Shown in pieces: positions 39,801 to 53,400 of a stretch of 64,000 bases of DNA. The stretch lies in assembly GCA_022113835.1 (NCBI GenBank), contig JAILWY010000009.1, positions 9,338,001-9,402,000 of the forward strand, given 5' to 3'. The notes below the pieces were generated by a model. That model made no database searches, was not told the DNA's origin, and saw nothing but the letters and a program-made list of their open reading frames with translations. Every line of letters starts with the position of its first letter. Position 1 is the first letter of the stretch. Position numbers and translations under genes: made by a program. The DNA is from Atopsyche davidsoni. Its lineage: Eukaryota > Arthropoda > Insecta > Trichoptera > Hydrobiosidae.

Positions 39801-42515
39801 CTTTTTTCATTTCAATATCATAAGCCTTCCATAACTCTTCCTAACCGCTGACATTTTTTTTACGTAAAATCTTTTTTGGAATTTTTAATTGCGTTTTTAT
39901 CATGGAAAAAATATCAGATGCTAAATTATGTGACTTTAAAAATGCTTCATGGTTTTGGAATTTTTCAATATTTCTCGAGAGTAAGGGGATTTTTTCTGCA
40001 GGATTTCTAGCGGCAGGGTGCTATGACTTCTCTGTGCTAGATTCATACGCCATTTTTTATAGTTGATTGATACAACACATTTATAAACAGGAAATCGGTT
40101 TATCACTCTCATCGACAGCTTTCGAAATAAAGGAATAAAGAGAAATGCGATAAATACTTTAAAAGTGGCGCAAGAGACGAGAATTCTACGCCGCGGGGAA
40201 TTCCCTTATTTTATATAAAACAGATTTTTCATGAGAAAAATTGGCAAAAAGGCGAATACGTGCCGATAATGTGTGAATTTATTATTTTTATTATTTGCTG
40301 CAGGCGAGTTGGTTCAAAGGAATCTCGGCGGCAAATTATTGTATACATTCCGGAGTATCAAAAAGCGTTTTCAGTATAAAGAGCAAATAATATGAAAAAA
40401 TGTTTTGTTGATAATTTTAAACGCTTTTTAGAAAGAAAATGACTTTGTAATTGTGTTTGTTTTTGAGTGAAGAATGACGTATTGCTTATCTATTGGATAT
40501 TTTCATGAAATTCTTATCTTTTTTTTGTGTAAAATCACAATTTTGTCTAACAGTCAAAAATGTACCAAAAATAATTAGGACCTGAGCTTAAAATATTTTC
40601 CTGTCATTTAAACAGTATATAAAATCAGGATAAGTTATAAAAAAAATACTTTCACACAAGAAATTATAAATGTTTATTCGACAATTACGATTTTTGTTGT
40701 TGAATAAATAATTTATTAATGAAAATTTCTACAGCTGTTTACACGGTCATGTTTAATCTTTTCTTAGTTTAATTTATTCAAACACATTAAGATGCTTCTT
40801 TAAAGGAAAAAATTACACTACACTATACTCAACTAAAATAACACAGCACAAGCCTTATATTAAATCATAATGATAGACCTCAGTATGTAATTTGTTACTA
40901 CAAAACAACTAAGCCGAATCCTAACTGTTTTTTTCTATTCATTGTATTTTTAATATATGCATTTTGTTAAATTAGTAACCTACAATAATTTCATAATTAA
41001 TTGAATATAAAAAAGTAAATATGCTTAAAAATAAATGCAATAAAAATAATTTTAATTAATTGTGAATTTACACACAAACACATTGTTTGAATCGCAGGCT
41101 TATTGCATTTTAAAAAGTATACATTTTTTTTTTAGTATAAGTCACATCAATTTATATAACTAATAACTAGTCACGAGTATTAAAACAAAAACTATGTTAC
41201 TATATTTATACTCTAAAATAACATATTTTAAAAAGAGTTTCCTCCTATCAACAATAACACCCAGTAATTGTACAGACAACTAGATTATACGATTGTGTCT
41301 AAAATCAATACATGATTTTATATTTTATAAGTTTATTTTAATTTAATACTTACAAGATATTTATTTCTTAGAAAAGGTACTGTTTGAAATATTTCGATCT
41401 TGATGATTTTTAAATGATTAAGTCTAATCGTCATAACGTTAATACAAATAGAATTTTCATTAGTAAATTCATGATAAAATGAGATCTGCTTTCTCATAAA
41501 CTTGTAAGTTGGTATATATTCGACAGAAAATTTCCCCATCTATCGATTCTATACACATTAAAGCCAGAGTTGAAGCTACTCTTATGATACATCTTTTAAC
41601 ACCCTTTTGAACTAGGTATTTGATTATCAATTATATTTAACATATTTTTAGTTTTATGTTAAGTTAGGCACGGATTTGTATGTCATGAACAGTGTCTCAA
41701 AAACCTAAAATTATCAACGCAACTCAAATATTACAGATACCTATAACTATATCTGATAATTTGAATGCGTGAAAATGGATAAAGAGAATATAGATATTAT
41801 TTGTGAGTGAAACGAAGGCTAATAAAAGTAATTTGAATTAAAATTATTTTTTTAAATATTTATATTTATATTATTTTTTGTTTTATTTGTTTTTGATCGG
41901 ATTTAAGACAAAAAAAAGAGAACAGGGCGGAGAGTTCTTCCCGCTTAGCTGAAAGCAACTCGCTTGGAAGATAAGTAAAATGTGGTAAGGAAATGCGTGA
42001 AACCTCATTAGAATTTAGTACTGCTATATGAGATGCGTTTATCTTGTGGAAAAGAGAGAAGGAAGAAATGGAAACGAAGATAACACGTCAGGGATGAATA
42101 CGTTTTTACGATTCCAAGGAAACGCACATGCTCCATTTTAATTCATATCTTTTTTATCCACGGAGCGTGGAATTCTTTATTGGTACGAAATTATCACATA
42201 ATATTGATAACTTGTTTTTTTGGTATTTTTTTGCAAAAAATATTAAAGCCCAATATCACACAAGTATATTCATTATGTAAGGATACCTATTTTGTCTACT
42301 TCTACTTACAGTAATTGTAAATTATATGGATATTAATAGAGATTATTGGTAGGTATACTTTGTGTATAATCACAATAAGATTTTGGCCATCCTGTCTATG
42401 AATCTATAATTCGATACTGACAAATCGGGTAGAATAATAGAGAGCTTCCATTTACTGAAATTTGAATCAGGATTCGAACCGTTATTGGTGGTTTACATAA
42501 ATATATTATATAGGA
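33890..42515. other. gene-poor AT-rich region
   Basis: No exon recognised. GC-richer islands lie at about 37,630-37,930, 38,930-39,090 and 39,530-39,800. A B-box-like sequence (GGTTCGAATCC on the minus strand, 42470-42480) just before the mariner element suggests a decayed tRNA-derived repeat. Open frames such as 35371-35673 and 38524-38727 show no motif. Confidence 0.45.
34758..34781. repeat. 24-bp perfect palindrome
   Basis: The half site ATTCAAATCAAA is followed directly by its reverse complement TTTGATTTGAAT. It stands alone in AT-rich DNA. Confidence 0.6.
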
Positions 42516-42910
42516 TGTCCAAAAAGAGTATCGGGCTATTGCAATCGGGACCGTTACTGCGATATGCTGCAAAAACTTTGGGCCCAGAGTTGCAGGAATT
42601 TCAAGGTTTCAACTCAAGAACGTGGTTCCAACAAAACAGGGCCAGTTGCCATACATCCAATCAATCAATCGAAGCTGTTAACGAATTATTTCCTAATAAG
42701 GTCATTTCACGTAGTGGTAACATCAACTGGCCTCCCAGAAGCCCCGACCTTAAGCTTCTTAACTATTTCGTATGGGGATACCTTAAAAGTAGGGTATATG
42801 AAAATAATCCGACGAACCTAACGGAATTGAAACAAAACATCAGGTCAGAAATGGCAGCAATATCGAGGGCTATGTGTCAGCGTGTTATCAGCAATCTTCG
42901 TTCCAGATAA
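42516..42910 (+). pseudogene. Tc1/mariner-like transposase, C-terminal fragment
   Basis: An open frame reading in from the left inverted repeat (MSKKSIGLL is the repeat itself). It then has GPLLRYAAKTLGPELQEFQG, TWFQQNRASCHT, NWPPRSPDLKLLNYFVWGYL, KSRVYENNPTNLTELKQNIR and a TAA stop at 42908-42910. The QQD-HT and WPPRSPDL-PLDYF motifs mark the second and third catalytic positions; both acidic residues are Asn here. The first catalytic Asp and the DNA-binding domain are deleted, so it cannot be active. Confidence 0.8.
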
Positions 42911-43068
42911 GAAGAGTCCCAGCAGCGTAACGGTCACCATTTGGATAACATAATCTTTTCGAAATGATTTTCTATTTTGTATTCTTATAATTAACAATAA
43001 AAAAATACTTGACTACCGGTAATTTTTTTTTTGCTGAACTAACAAATACCCGATACTTTGTTTGGACA
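42516..43068 (+). mobile_element. Tc1/mariner-like element, internally deleted, 553 bp
   Basis: Terminal inverted repeats of about 25 bp share the form TGTCCAAAnAnAGTATCGGG. The left one starts at 42516 and the right one ends at 43068 in inverse orientation. TA-rich sequence flanks both. Between them is the C-terminal part of a transposase. Only about 550 bp remain of an element that would normally exceed 1 kb. Confidence 0.8.
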
Positions 43069-43219
43069 CACAGTATATATACACACTATTTTAAGAAAAA
43101 GAATTGCGTTGATTATAATTGCTGCATACTTAGCATAAAAGGTAAATATGCAGAAATTCCTTTGACTCTTTGATCAAAGTTTTTTTTATGAAGGTAGGAA
43201 TTCAAAATTTATTTTTTGA

Positions 43220-43530
43220 ATTCATGAAACCGGTGGCTGTCCTGCGAGTGTAGGAGCTGGAACCATCCCGCCGAGCCGGCAATCGGTTATTCGTCAGCAC
43301 TCGGGCCGGGCCGAGGGGGCTGCCGATTTTAACAATCGGCCGGCAACAGTCGCCCTGACGAATGGCCCTGCCGGAGCCGATTTATAATCGAGATTGGCCG
43401 TCCAATGGAGCGACGCGTGGGCACTGCCGATTAATCTGCGCCGCGGCCCAGAGCGGTCGATTTTATGCGCGTTTTCTGTTACACGGTTTCTGCTTTTAAC
43501 TGGCTTACCGCTCCGGCGACCGATTTGGGA
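43220..43530. other. GC-rich island
   Basis: About 310 bp, with repeated CAATCGGccGG-like and CCGATTnTAA words. A minus-strand open frame (43294-43608) has no known motif. Confidence 0.35.
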
Positions 43531-44287
43531 TAAGGTAATGATCGGTTGTAGTGATTTTAATATGTGATGTTCGCGAGAACACTCATGGCGTGCTTTAATA
43601 TGTATCATTTTATCTGATTGCAGAAAGCAAGTAGTCGAGTAGCCTCTAGGAGGTAATTATGAATATGCTGAATAAATAATTTATTTGAAACAAAATTAAC
43701 TTGTAAACAAGCGCGTCCGATTAAACTTTTCTAATTATTCCTTAATACTTTGTACTGGTGTTCTCGAGAAGGCCGCTTATACGAGTTAATAAATTTATAA
43801 TTAATTGAAACGAGTTCTTTCCTAAATATTTTAATAAGGATATTCTCTGTAAGTCAAAAGTACCCGAATAATAAAACTCCGAGAGAAGACCCGATAAATA
43901 ATTAAAAAGCGACCACAGATTTAAGTCGTGAATAAAATATTCCAGTGTTTCCTCACAGAAGACCCATGAAGTCATCACGGCCGGCAATTACAAGAATTGT
44001 AAGTCGATTTCTCGATTTATTTACGAGGGTACTTCATTTATTAAGTAAATTGAACCAACAATTAATACGACAAAAGAAAACGTTCTCTCTGCTGTTCGCC
44101 ATTAAGGATCTGATTATTTATTCACGAGTTCAAAAGGCAGCGATTAATTATTTTAACTGATATTTATCTTTGCTTTGCATTAAGACTTAATATTGCTGAT
44201 AAATCATTTGATATACGCTATAATTGATAACATTACAAACGCATTAAATTAACTACGGCATTTGCTGAACTACATTAGTTTTGAGTT

Positions 44288-44309
44288 ATTATATATTTAA
44301 ATATATAAT
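44288..44309. repeat. 22-bp AT palindrome
   Basis: ATTATATATTT followed directly by AAATATATAAT. In DNA this AT-rich, chance is a real possibility. Confidence 0.4.
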
Positions 44310-44390
44310 GTTTTTCATCACACGATATGACTATTTACTTACAAATGACGAATGATTAAGAATTGTATTTATATGTGGTTATTTTTGATA

Positions 44391-44424
44391 ATGATTAAGT
44401 ACATTTTTTCAAATATTGAAAAAT
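44391..44424 (-). repeat. SINE tail fragment
   Basis: ATGATTAAGTACATTTTTTC followed by AAATATTGAAAA matches the end of the minus-strand SINE copy at 16371. Only the tail of the repeat remains. Confidence 0.55.
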
Positions 44425-47400
44425 GGTTATTATGCGTTTTCAAATAAATTTAAATTCAGTTTTTAATTAATCATAAACCAACATAATTATAAAAAAAGTG
44501 TTATATACATACATGATAACCATCTTTCTAATAAGACAAAAATACTATTTTTTATTTGGTTTTTAAAGTTTTACTATAGAATACTAAAGATTTTCTTTCT
44601 GTTTGCAGATAACTCAATCCGTTGGTTGCCCCAAACTGAGAAGCTGCAATATTGATGGCCTTGTCTGCGGCCTCTCAATTATTGAGTTATGTGTCTTAAC
44701 AATGAGATGGCTGCGTGATTAGGTTTTGTTTGTTTTGGAATTGCAGAAGAATATAGCGTCTACTTTTTAAGGACAAATTTTTACATTTTTATTTCCTTTG
44801 AATTGAGAATGACAACAAGCTTAAAAATATCATACAATAACCCCACAAAAATATTCAAAATGATCATTGATTTAATGGACTTGTCGAATTAACTGATATT
44901 AACCTACTATGTAAAGGTTTAAGCATATGGGTCTTTATATAATTGTATCAAAGTGTTTTTTTGCTTTTAGCTCAAAATTAATACTTTTATAAAGTAAAGT
45001 GTTGGACGTAAAAAAAAAAGAAATATTTAAGCTGTAAGTTCTTCAGAATGTTACCTTAAAAGAAATAATACAATTTGGCATGTAAATATATTTTATACCA
45101 CCGTGGATGAATAAACGAGGTCGTCATAAAGCCATGTGGATTTCTCATCGACAATTTAAGTTTGTGTTAATTTATGTACGCATTTCAGCATAAGCCGCTT
45201 TTTGAGCAGAGCCGAGCGTGCTCTAACAATGCACCCAAGCGCACTGATTAATCACATACTAACTAGCTTTATATTGATTGATCTTGCATCCCAGCAACAA
45301 GCATTGGGACTCGGCTCGGTAATATTAATAGTCTTCGTGCATGGCGCCACGTCTCTGCAGTACAGGCCGCAGCACGTAATGGAGAAACCCTTGGAGGAAC
45401 GATAAGCTGATGAATATTATATGAACTAAGAGAGACTACCGCATCATTAATTTATATTCAACTTACAATTTATTAGCAGTTGTGTATTCAACGAGCTAAA
45501 TAATACACTGAAATATCTTAAAACATATTAGATAAGAGATTGTTAAAGATAATAATTCCGTGTTTTTACCGCTGAAACTAAAGAAAAGGATAAAAAAGTT
45601 ACTTAGTACTTAGTAAAAGTGATTTATTTACATCTGGTTAAGATGGCCTAGATGCCCAACGTTTATCACAAAATGTCCCATTTTCAAATAAAATATAAAT
45701 ATTATTTGTGCATAATAGAAGAAATTCGACCATTTACATTTTTTTTTGTCAAATAATATACTTGTGAGGACACAAGTTTGATTTATATTGAGAGATACAT
45801 AGTTTATTTATGACCGCTTGCATAAATACATAAACACTGTATGCTGCTGATATATGCACAAATATTATTATTATTTTATTTATAACAATTAGGTGAATAC
45901 AATTTTGAAAATTCTTGAAGACATTAAATAATGAGAGAGTGATGTTTTTAAGCATAGTTTTATATTCGATTAGTTTTTTGTGAAGTGACTTTATTTTTAG
46001 TTAAAATATCCACGTTAGTCATTTAATCTTCTCAATTGGCTGTAGTGCCTCCAAGGGAGTTTCAGTAAAGCACGATGGTATCTTGGCGGACTTTTCACTT
46101 GGGCTGCAGCCGATTAGGTCCAGGTGGTGCAGGTAAATTGCCCAAGGCACGAACGCCACTGCATTCGGGTTTATCTTTAACGAGATTCGGTCTAAAAAAA
46201 CACTGTTTGTCTCGGACGTGCGAGCAAAAGGTGGTTTAAGAAGAGAAGATTAAGGGAGCGCAATGGAGCTTGTCTTAGATCCCAAACTTTTTCGCTTCTT
46301 ACAACTTTAGTAAATGTATCCTAGATTAAAAGTACAAATTTGTTAGTGCATTTTTTTCTTATTTATAAAAAAGAATTTCATTTTATCGTATGTTATTTTA
46401 ACTTCATATCAATGAAATGGAACGGATGTTACGTTAACAATACTAAAAGAGCGCTTATAATTTTTCAGGCGTTGATTAGTTTTTATAAGGTTTAAAAAAA
46501 TATTACTTTGTTTATTTTAGTGCACCACTGAATAATATCCGAGGGAGACGTGCAACGGTTGGTAATTTACAAATGTTATGATTAGCGCGACCCATACCTC
46601 GGCGCCCCGCGGTGCAGTGCTCTGCCAAAGGTGGTTCATAGTAATAAGTGCGTGGAGAATTTACGGATGCACATCAATTCAATATTCTGTCATCGAAATA
46701 ATATATATTATACTTATTGTATTCTTCTGATAAAAATTATTACTTCGAGAATAAATAATAACACACTATGTTAAAAAAAAAATTACGCACACAATATAAT
46801 ACTATCGTAAGAATGTGAGATTGATAAGACATGATGAGATAAGAATATGATATAAGAGTATATATAAAAATAAAATGGCATACTTAATTTTTTATGAAAA
46901 ATTATTTAATCAATTTTTGATTCTGCCCAAGACTTTTAATTTTCTCGACACATTGTTTTTAACATTTTTATAAGCGCAATCGATTTTTGGCAGTAATATT
47001 TGATCGACTTTAAGGTCATTGTTAACATAGCTAATAAATAAATTTAAATACAATTTAAACAATATTTATATAAAGATTTAATTAACTCAAGTAATTGTTG
47101 AGCTAAAGGTCACTAAGTCAATGAGATCTTCTTATTCCAAGGAGGCGTGTTATGAAAATAATATTTCTTAACTGATTGGTGTATCAACAGAGAGTTGCTT
47201 CAACAATGAAAATTAATTATTTAAAAATTCCTTTTTCAGTTTTTTGAATTAATTCAAGGCAATATGAATGCTTAAAGGCTCTTTACCTTCAAAAGCAATT
47301 AAAAATAATTATTTATTTCATCTACGTGGTGGATGAAAACGATTGTAATGCTTATTTCATTTAAAATCAAGAACGACAGTGTTTGAAACACAAGAAGAGT

Positions 47401-50400
47401 GTACCTTTATACATATTAGTGTGTAGTTTTAAATTATAGTTAAAAGTCCATCGAATTGAGAACCATTGAAAATATTATAAAATAGATTCTGTAATCCAAT
47501 ATCTGCGAAAAATATCTACAAACTACGTTATATCATATGAGAATAGAAAAACTCACTGCCTCAAGCTCACCAATAGCTGTATGCTTGTGCTAGACAAAAG
47601 TAGTAATTTAAAGTTCTGATTTATTTTAAATTAAAGTTTTCGATAATTTTTATGGAATAAAGTCTACTTTAAATTTCAAAATGTTTTAGATATCTACCAG
47701 TTTCTTTTTTTTAAATTTAATATTTATATATTGTATTTTATAATTATATTATTTGCTTACTAGTTTTGTGTTTTTTTTAAGCAACGTTATTGCACATTTT
47801 TATTTTTATTTAATTTTTTACTTGATTGTTTAATTTTTAGTATTCTTTGTCGAGTATTGCAATTTTTATTATATTCTTCGTGGAATTGGAGATATAAAAA
47901 TCTATTAGAATAAAATATCAAAATAACAGAGCGCTTCTTGATTTACACGTGTAAATAAAGCATGTATAATAACTATTCTAGTAAGATTGTTTATGAAATA
48001 ATATAAAAACTTTGTATAAATAATTAAATTTTAGGGAAACAAGTAGTTGTAAATGAAACGATATAATTTGATTTTTTCAGGTTATGTGATTTTGAAGAAA
48101 TAACCAATGTTTTTGTCATTATGCATAAAACGGAGATGGATAATTAATTATCTCGAGTGTTAAACACCATTCATTGATTATCAATGATATTTTAAGTACA
48201 CAAATACACGGTCATAATTATAACGAAGACTTATTAATTGCATTGAAGTAGAAGATATTCGTACAAACCAGACACTCGATTCGAATAACTTATTTGCAAT
48301 ATTCTTGTTGCTGATATCGACTTTATTTTTTTGCAACTCCCACAACTGAAAATTCTGACTGCAAATTATTCAAAAAGAAACAAACGTTTTGTAACCAACC
48401 ACAAGCAGGTTTAAATAAAAGTTAAATGCAATGATAAAGTTTTACACCAAATCAATGAAGATAATTTGTATTTGAGTTTTCATCTTTTAATAGCAAAATG
48501 AATACTTCAAATTATTGGTTGTTTTTTTCTAGGTATTTTTTGATCAATCTATAAAAGTCCGATTCAATCAAAATATAATACTTATGTTTTGATATTTATA
48601 TATGACAAGTTCATTGTTCAGATGTCAACGATTTGAAAAATATATTATAGTTTCTTATGTCTCGATTGAATAGATTTTGAAAAATGGTTTATATAAATTG
48701 TGATACCTTAATATTCATGAAGATACTTTTACCTGGATATCAATTTTTAAATCACCTCATTAGCTTTGATTTTTAACTTTTATAATTGCATACTATGTGG
48801 ATTATTCTCTAACTCAAAACAATTTTAAAAAAATTCAAAGTATGCGTTTTTTTCTATAATTTAACACAATCTATGAATAAAGCTTTTTATTAAATTACAG
48901 AATTTAATATTAAAAAGCATACAAATAAAATGACTTTAAATTATCAAAAATATTTTTAATTTTATTAGGGAGTACAATAAATACTCTGATTTTATCACTA
49001 AAAATCTTAAGTGTGGTTTAAATTTAAGCATAACGATATTGAAACATAAAAATGTCCGCGTGCAATTGTGCCAATTAACCAAAATACCTGTTCACGATAT
49101 TCAAACAGGGGTTTATCAAAAATTCATTTAGATAAGTTCGGTACATTATTTCGCCGTGTGGCAACAGACATTCCTTACGCTTATAAAAACGGGTTCGGCC
49201 CACGCGCCCTGGACGCGTCCGTCTCCCTCGCACCCGAGGTGTCCGAGCGGGCGAGAAGCTGGCGTCTCCCTCGCGCATCCAGGGCTGACACGCTCTCACA
49301 ATTTATTTTGTGTAACCTCTCGAGCCGGAGATCTGAGTGATATGACTGAGTTTATTGTTTTCACGGCGTACTTATTTATCCCATTGCCTTGCAATTAGGG
49401 GACCTAATGTTTGAGAATATCCGATTTCTTTTTAATACTTATTAACATCTTGAGAAATTATTTAATATAAACGGTTTTTCATCATCCAAAGAACGAAATA
49501 AAAAAGATCAGGTGAAATTTTTGATTAGTAATAAAAATGAAGAATTTGAAAATTCAGTTTTTAATGAAATGATTTTTTTAACGATATAATTTGACTCAGT
49601 TGAGCAAAACTCAAACTTATGTGATTTCATAGATTTTCCGCATATATAATAAATTAAAATGGATATTTTAAACAGTCGCAACGCGTTATTTAATAAAAAT
49701 TTCATTTTGATTTAAATATAAAAAGAAATGTCACCAAATACATGACTGAAACATGGTCAATCGACTTTCTTCAAACCTGTTTTTTACATGGCGCCTAAAA
49801 TGCGCCGCACTTGTCTGCTGATCTGAATGGGTAAATTAATATAATGAACATTGTGACGTTTAAAGCATACCTGACTAGATTTAAAAACCCCCAAGAGATA
49901 TATTAATAATGTTGCCAATATATTACAGATAATTTTTTTTTCAATAATAATGGCTGTAAATTTATTCAGTATTATTTATGTTTATTGTAACAGCGGTCGA
50001 TAGTGCTGGCTTTATAAATAAGCGTCTCGTCCGAGATTTTAAATCGGAATATGCGTGAAACATGACTGCGTTCGATCAGTAGTAAGTTATTCAATTTATT
50101 GAGTTCAACTTCTTGTCAGGAAGTTCGGCGTGACTCGAGAACGCGTCGCCTCGCCTTTACTAATGTCACGGCGGGTTTCAATTTCGTATTGGTAGGCACT
50201 CAATTATCAATTTGCGAACAAAGTAGCGCCGGGTGAGGGACGCCCTGCAATTGTGGTTGCCCAAGGGGTGATATTTGTACGTGCAAGTATTTATTACGAA
50301 TAGATAAATAAAATTTAAAAAAAAAACATCAACTTTTTGTAGTAAGAAAATTTAAGAAGCAAAAAAAAACACATTTAAAGTAAGGCCATAATCATATACA

Positions 50401-50457
50401 AGTCAAAGAGTCAATGTGCATTTATAATAAAATTATCATATGGCATATAATATAAAA

Positions 50458-50471
50458 ACGCGTTAACGCGT
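50458..50471. repeat. 14-bp CpG-containing palindrome
   Basis: ACGCGTTAACGCGT is a perfect palindrome with four CpG steps in an AT-rich setting. Confidence 0.5.
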
Positions 50472-53400
50472 ATGAATAACGCATATTTTTATATTTATTA
50501 TTATTCTTTAAACAGGCACTGGAATATGAAATTTTAAATGTATATTTATTGTGTTTGTCCAAAGCAATAAATTAAAAAGTCTTTTATAATTGAATGTTTA
50601 TTTTTATACAAATAATTTCTCATTTTCGGCTGTATGATTTTCTGTAGGGTGCAGTAAGTAATATATTTATGCAATTATTCACGTTGAAAATTATCAATTT
50701 TCTGCTGTCAGGACTTCACAGCGAAGATTTTTAAAGACTGATTATTTTTCGACTGAAAACACTTAATTTTAAGAATATTATTGATGTTGTTTTAAAAGCA
50801 AATATGCATCTATCGTCCAAATAACAACGACCCAATAAAACTCCGACTTAATAGGACCAAAACATACATCGGACGAACTGTACGATTTTTTTCGTTTATT
50901 TCAGTCCACACGGCACATTTAATTTTTTTAAATTGTGTTTTATGACATAACAGAATAAAGGATAAAGTTTATCTAAATTCACTTAACGTATTTATAAGGG
51001 GTACTTGATGTTAATAGAGTGTAGTAGATTTGAAATTTGACGCTTAAAACATATAATCATCATTACAAATAGTTTTTGGTTAATTTAGTTTAATGTTAAT
51101 ATAGACCCACGCCACTGCTAAGCAATGATAATGATTTTGTAGATTAAAAGTACAATAGTTTTTTTTTCCGGTGACCTAGCCCAGGCGTCCACGTCTCCTT
51201 GTCTTGAGTACTTTGCAACAAAGCTTTATTGCAAATATATTTTATCGCGAATTTAACCATTGAGTTTAGGTGAGTCATTTATCTTAAATAAGCCCATTAA
51301 ATTGCATGCATGTCTGCTGAGATGAGTTGACATAAAGAATAATTCAAATGAACTTTTACGACTCGACTTAAATCAAATAGCTTAATGGAAAGTGATTGAC
51401 AGGTTTACATTTATAGGGCTGTAAATTAAGCAATCAAGATACTTCTGGTGATTGCACGCAGCGGGGAGAGCCGAACGAGAAGGTTAAGATATATATTGTT
51501 AATACATCTTAGTAGTTTGTAATTTACTTCTTAATATTGATTAAATTAAAACTTAAATTGAAATTAAAAGTTTTTTAAAAAAAATATCTATTTATGTGGA
51601 TATTTCTTAATGATTTGTTTGCATTATCCGAAACAACATTTATAAATATTATAATTCTGTTTTTCTGGTTTAAATTTATTTAAAATAATTGAACGATTGT
51701 GTATTCATTTCAAATCGCACCTATTTGTTTCAATAGTCCAAGTCGGAATCAATCCACAAATAGGCATAATTACTATTTTACAGCACATAACGTGACGCTT
51801 GCAATTACTTAGTCATACTATTTTTTATGAGAGTACATATGTGAATTCTGTAATTTTATGTTTCATCATGGTACATTTTAATTTGTATAAGGTTATTCAC
51901 TAAATCTTGAATTTTTATTAAGTGCTCTGAAAGTTTTTAAAAATAAATCACTTTTTTAAATGTGATTAAGTACATACAATGCCACATGCTGATTCACATT
52001 AAACCGAAATTAAATACAGATATCTTATCTTGTTTAAAATGAATAAAAATATCAGGGAATTTAATCGTTGCAATATTAACTTGATACATTAATATTAGTC
52101 TCAAACCTGATCTTTACAATACCCGGTCATTTTCTACGTTAAATAACATTATTCTTAATCAATCATCAATGATCGTTATAGTGCTTCGGAGGATCATTTT
52201 GCTGTATACCATAATTAGCGACCACGGCAAGTGATGCTTAATGTCAATTATGCTGTTTGCATGTTGTGGGACGAAACGAGGGAACATCAGGTTTTCTGAT
52301 TCTCCAGTATATAATACGTGGATCACCGTACCCCGCCTCGGTGTGGGAGATAAAGGCTGTGTACATTATGTATGGCGTGACATGCAATTCGGGCTTGATT
52401 CTGCAATCAGCCCGCTCGGATATGCGGAGCCCCTAATAAGCCTCGGAGGATATTTTTTCGTTGTTTTGATAACATTTTAGGCGTTGGTGGGCTCTCGGCC
52501 TGCGCGAAGTCTGCTCGGAGTTTCGTGTATGAAGATTTAAATTTAGATTGGATTCGATAAAGACACGATAAAATGTGTGATTTTATTACCAGAAAATTCA
52601 GAATTTACAATTCGGTAGTTCTGGGAAGATGGCGATAAATCGAAAATTTCTATTATTTTGGAGTTAAAATGAAATAATTCACAGCAGTCATATTTTTTCT
52701 ATTTAAAAATATAATATTTTACTAATGAAATTTAAAATCATAAATATAGCTTGTTATAAAATCAAGTAAATTATTTTAACACCCATTTATGTTGAATTCT
52801 CTTTAAATACTTACAACGCGGGTTCTAAACTAATATTTTTACGAACCTTACTTGATAAAAAAAAAACGACATATTTGTATATCTACTACTTATAAAAACC
52901 CGGTTGGGTTTTATTTTATTATTCATTTTTGCCAAATGAATATTCATTAAAATATTGACACTGAGAAATAATATATTTTTATGAGATTATCGACTGGCGA
53001 GACGAGGAAAATATTTAATTTTTTTTTAAAGATTGGTGAAATTCAAACTCTACCATCAACCACCGTGGCTTCTAGGCTGTTCAAGAATTCTAAATATTTC
53101 GAGTGTCATATGTAAATATAGATACATGGAATTGATATTTGTATTAAAGAATTATCAAGATGCATTATTATTATAATATATAGTGTAATCTAAATCTAGC
53201 ATCACTTAACCTTTTATAATTTATATGTCACCATACATAGAAAATACAGATATTGATGCATTTTTTTGAGTTTGGTTGTTTTTTAATAAGGTCTCGTCAT
53301 ATTACAGAAATTTATATCTGTTTTTTTTTAATTGAATGCTCACAATTCACTTTTAATAAGTGTAGAAAATCTGTAAATAGATAAGCGCTATTTAACAATG

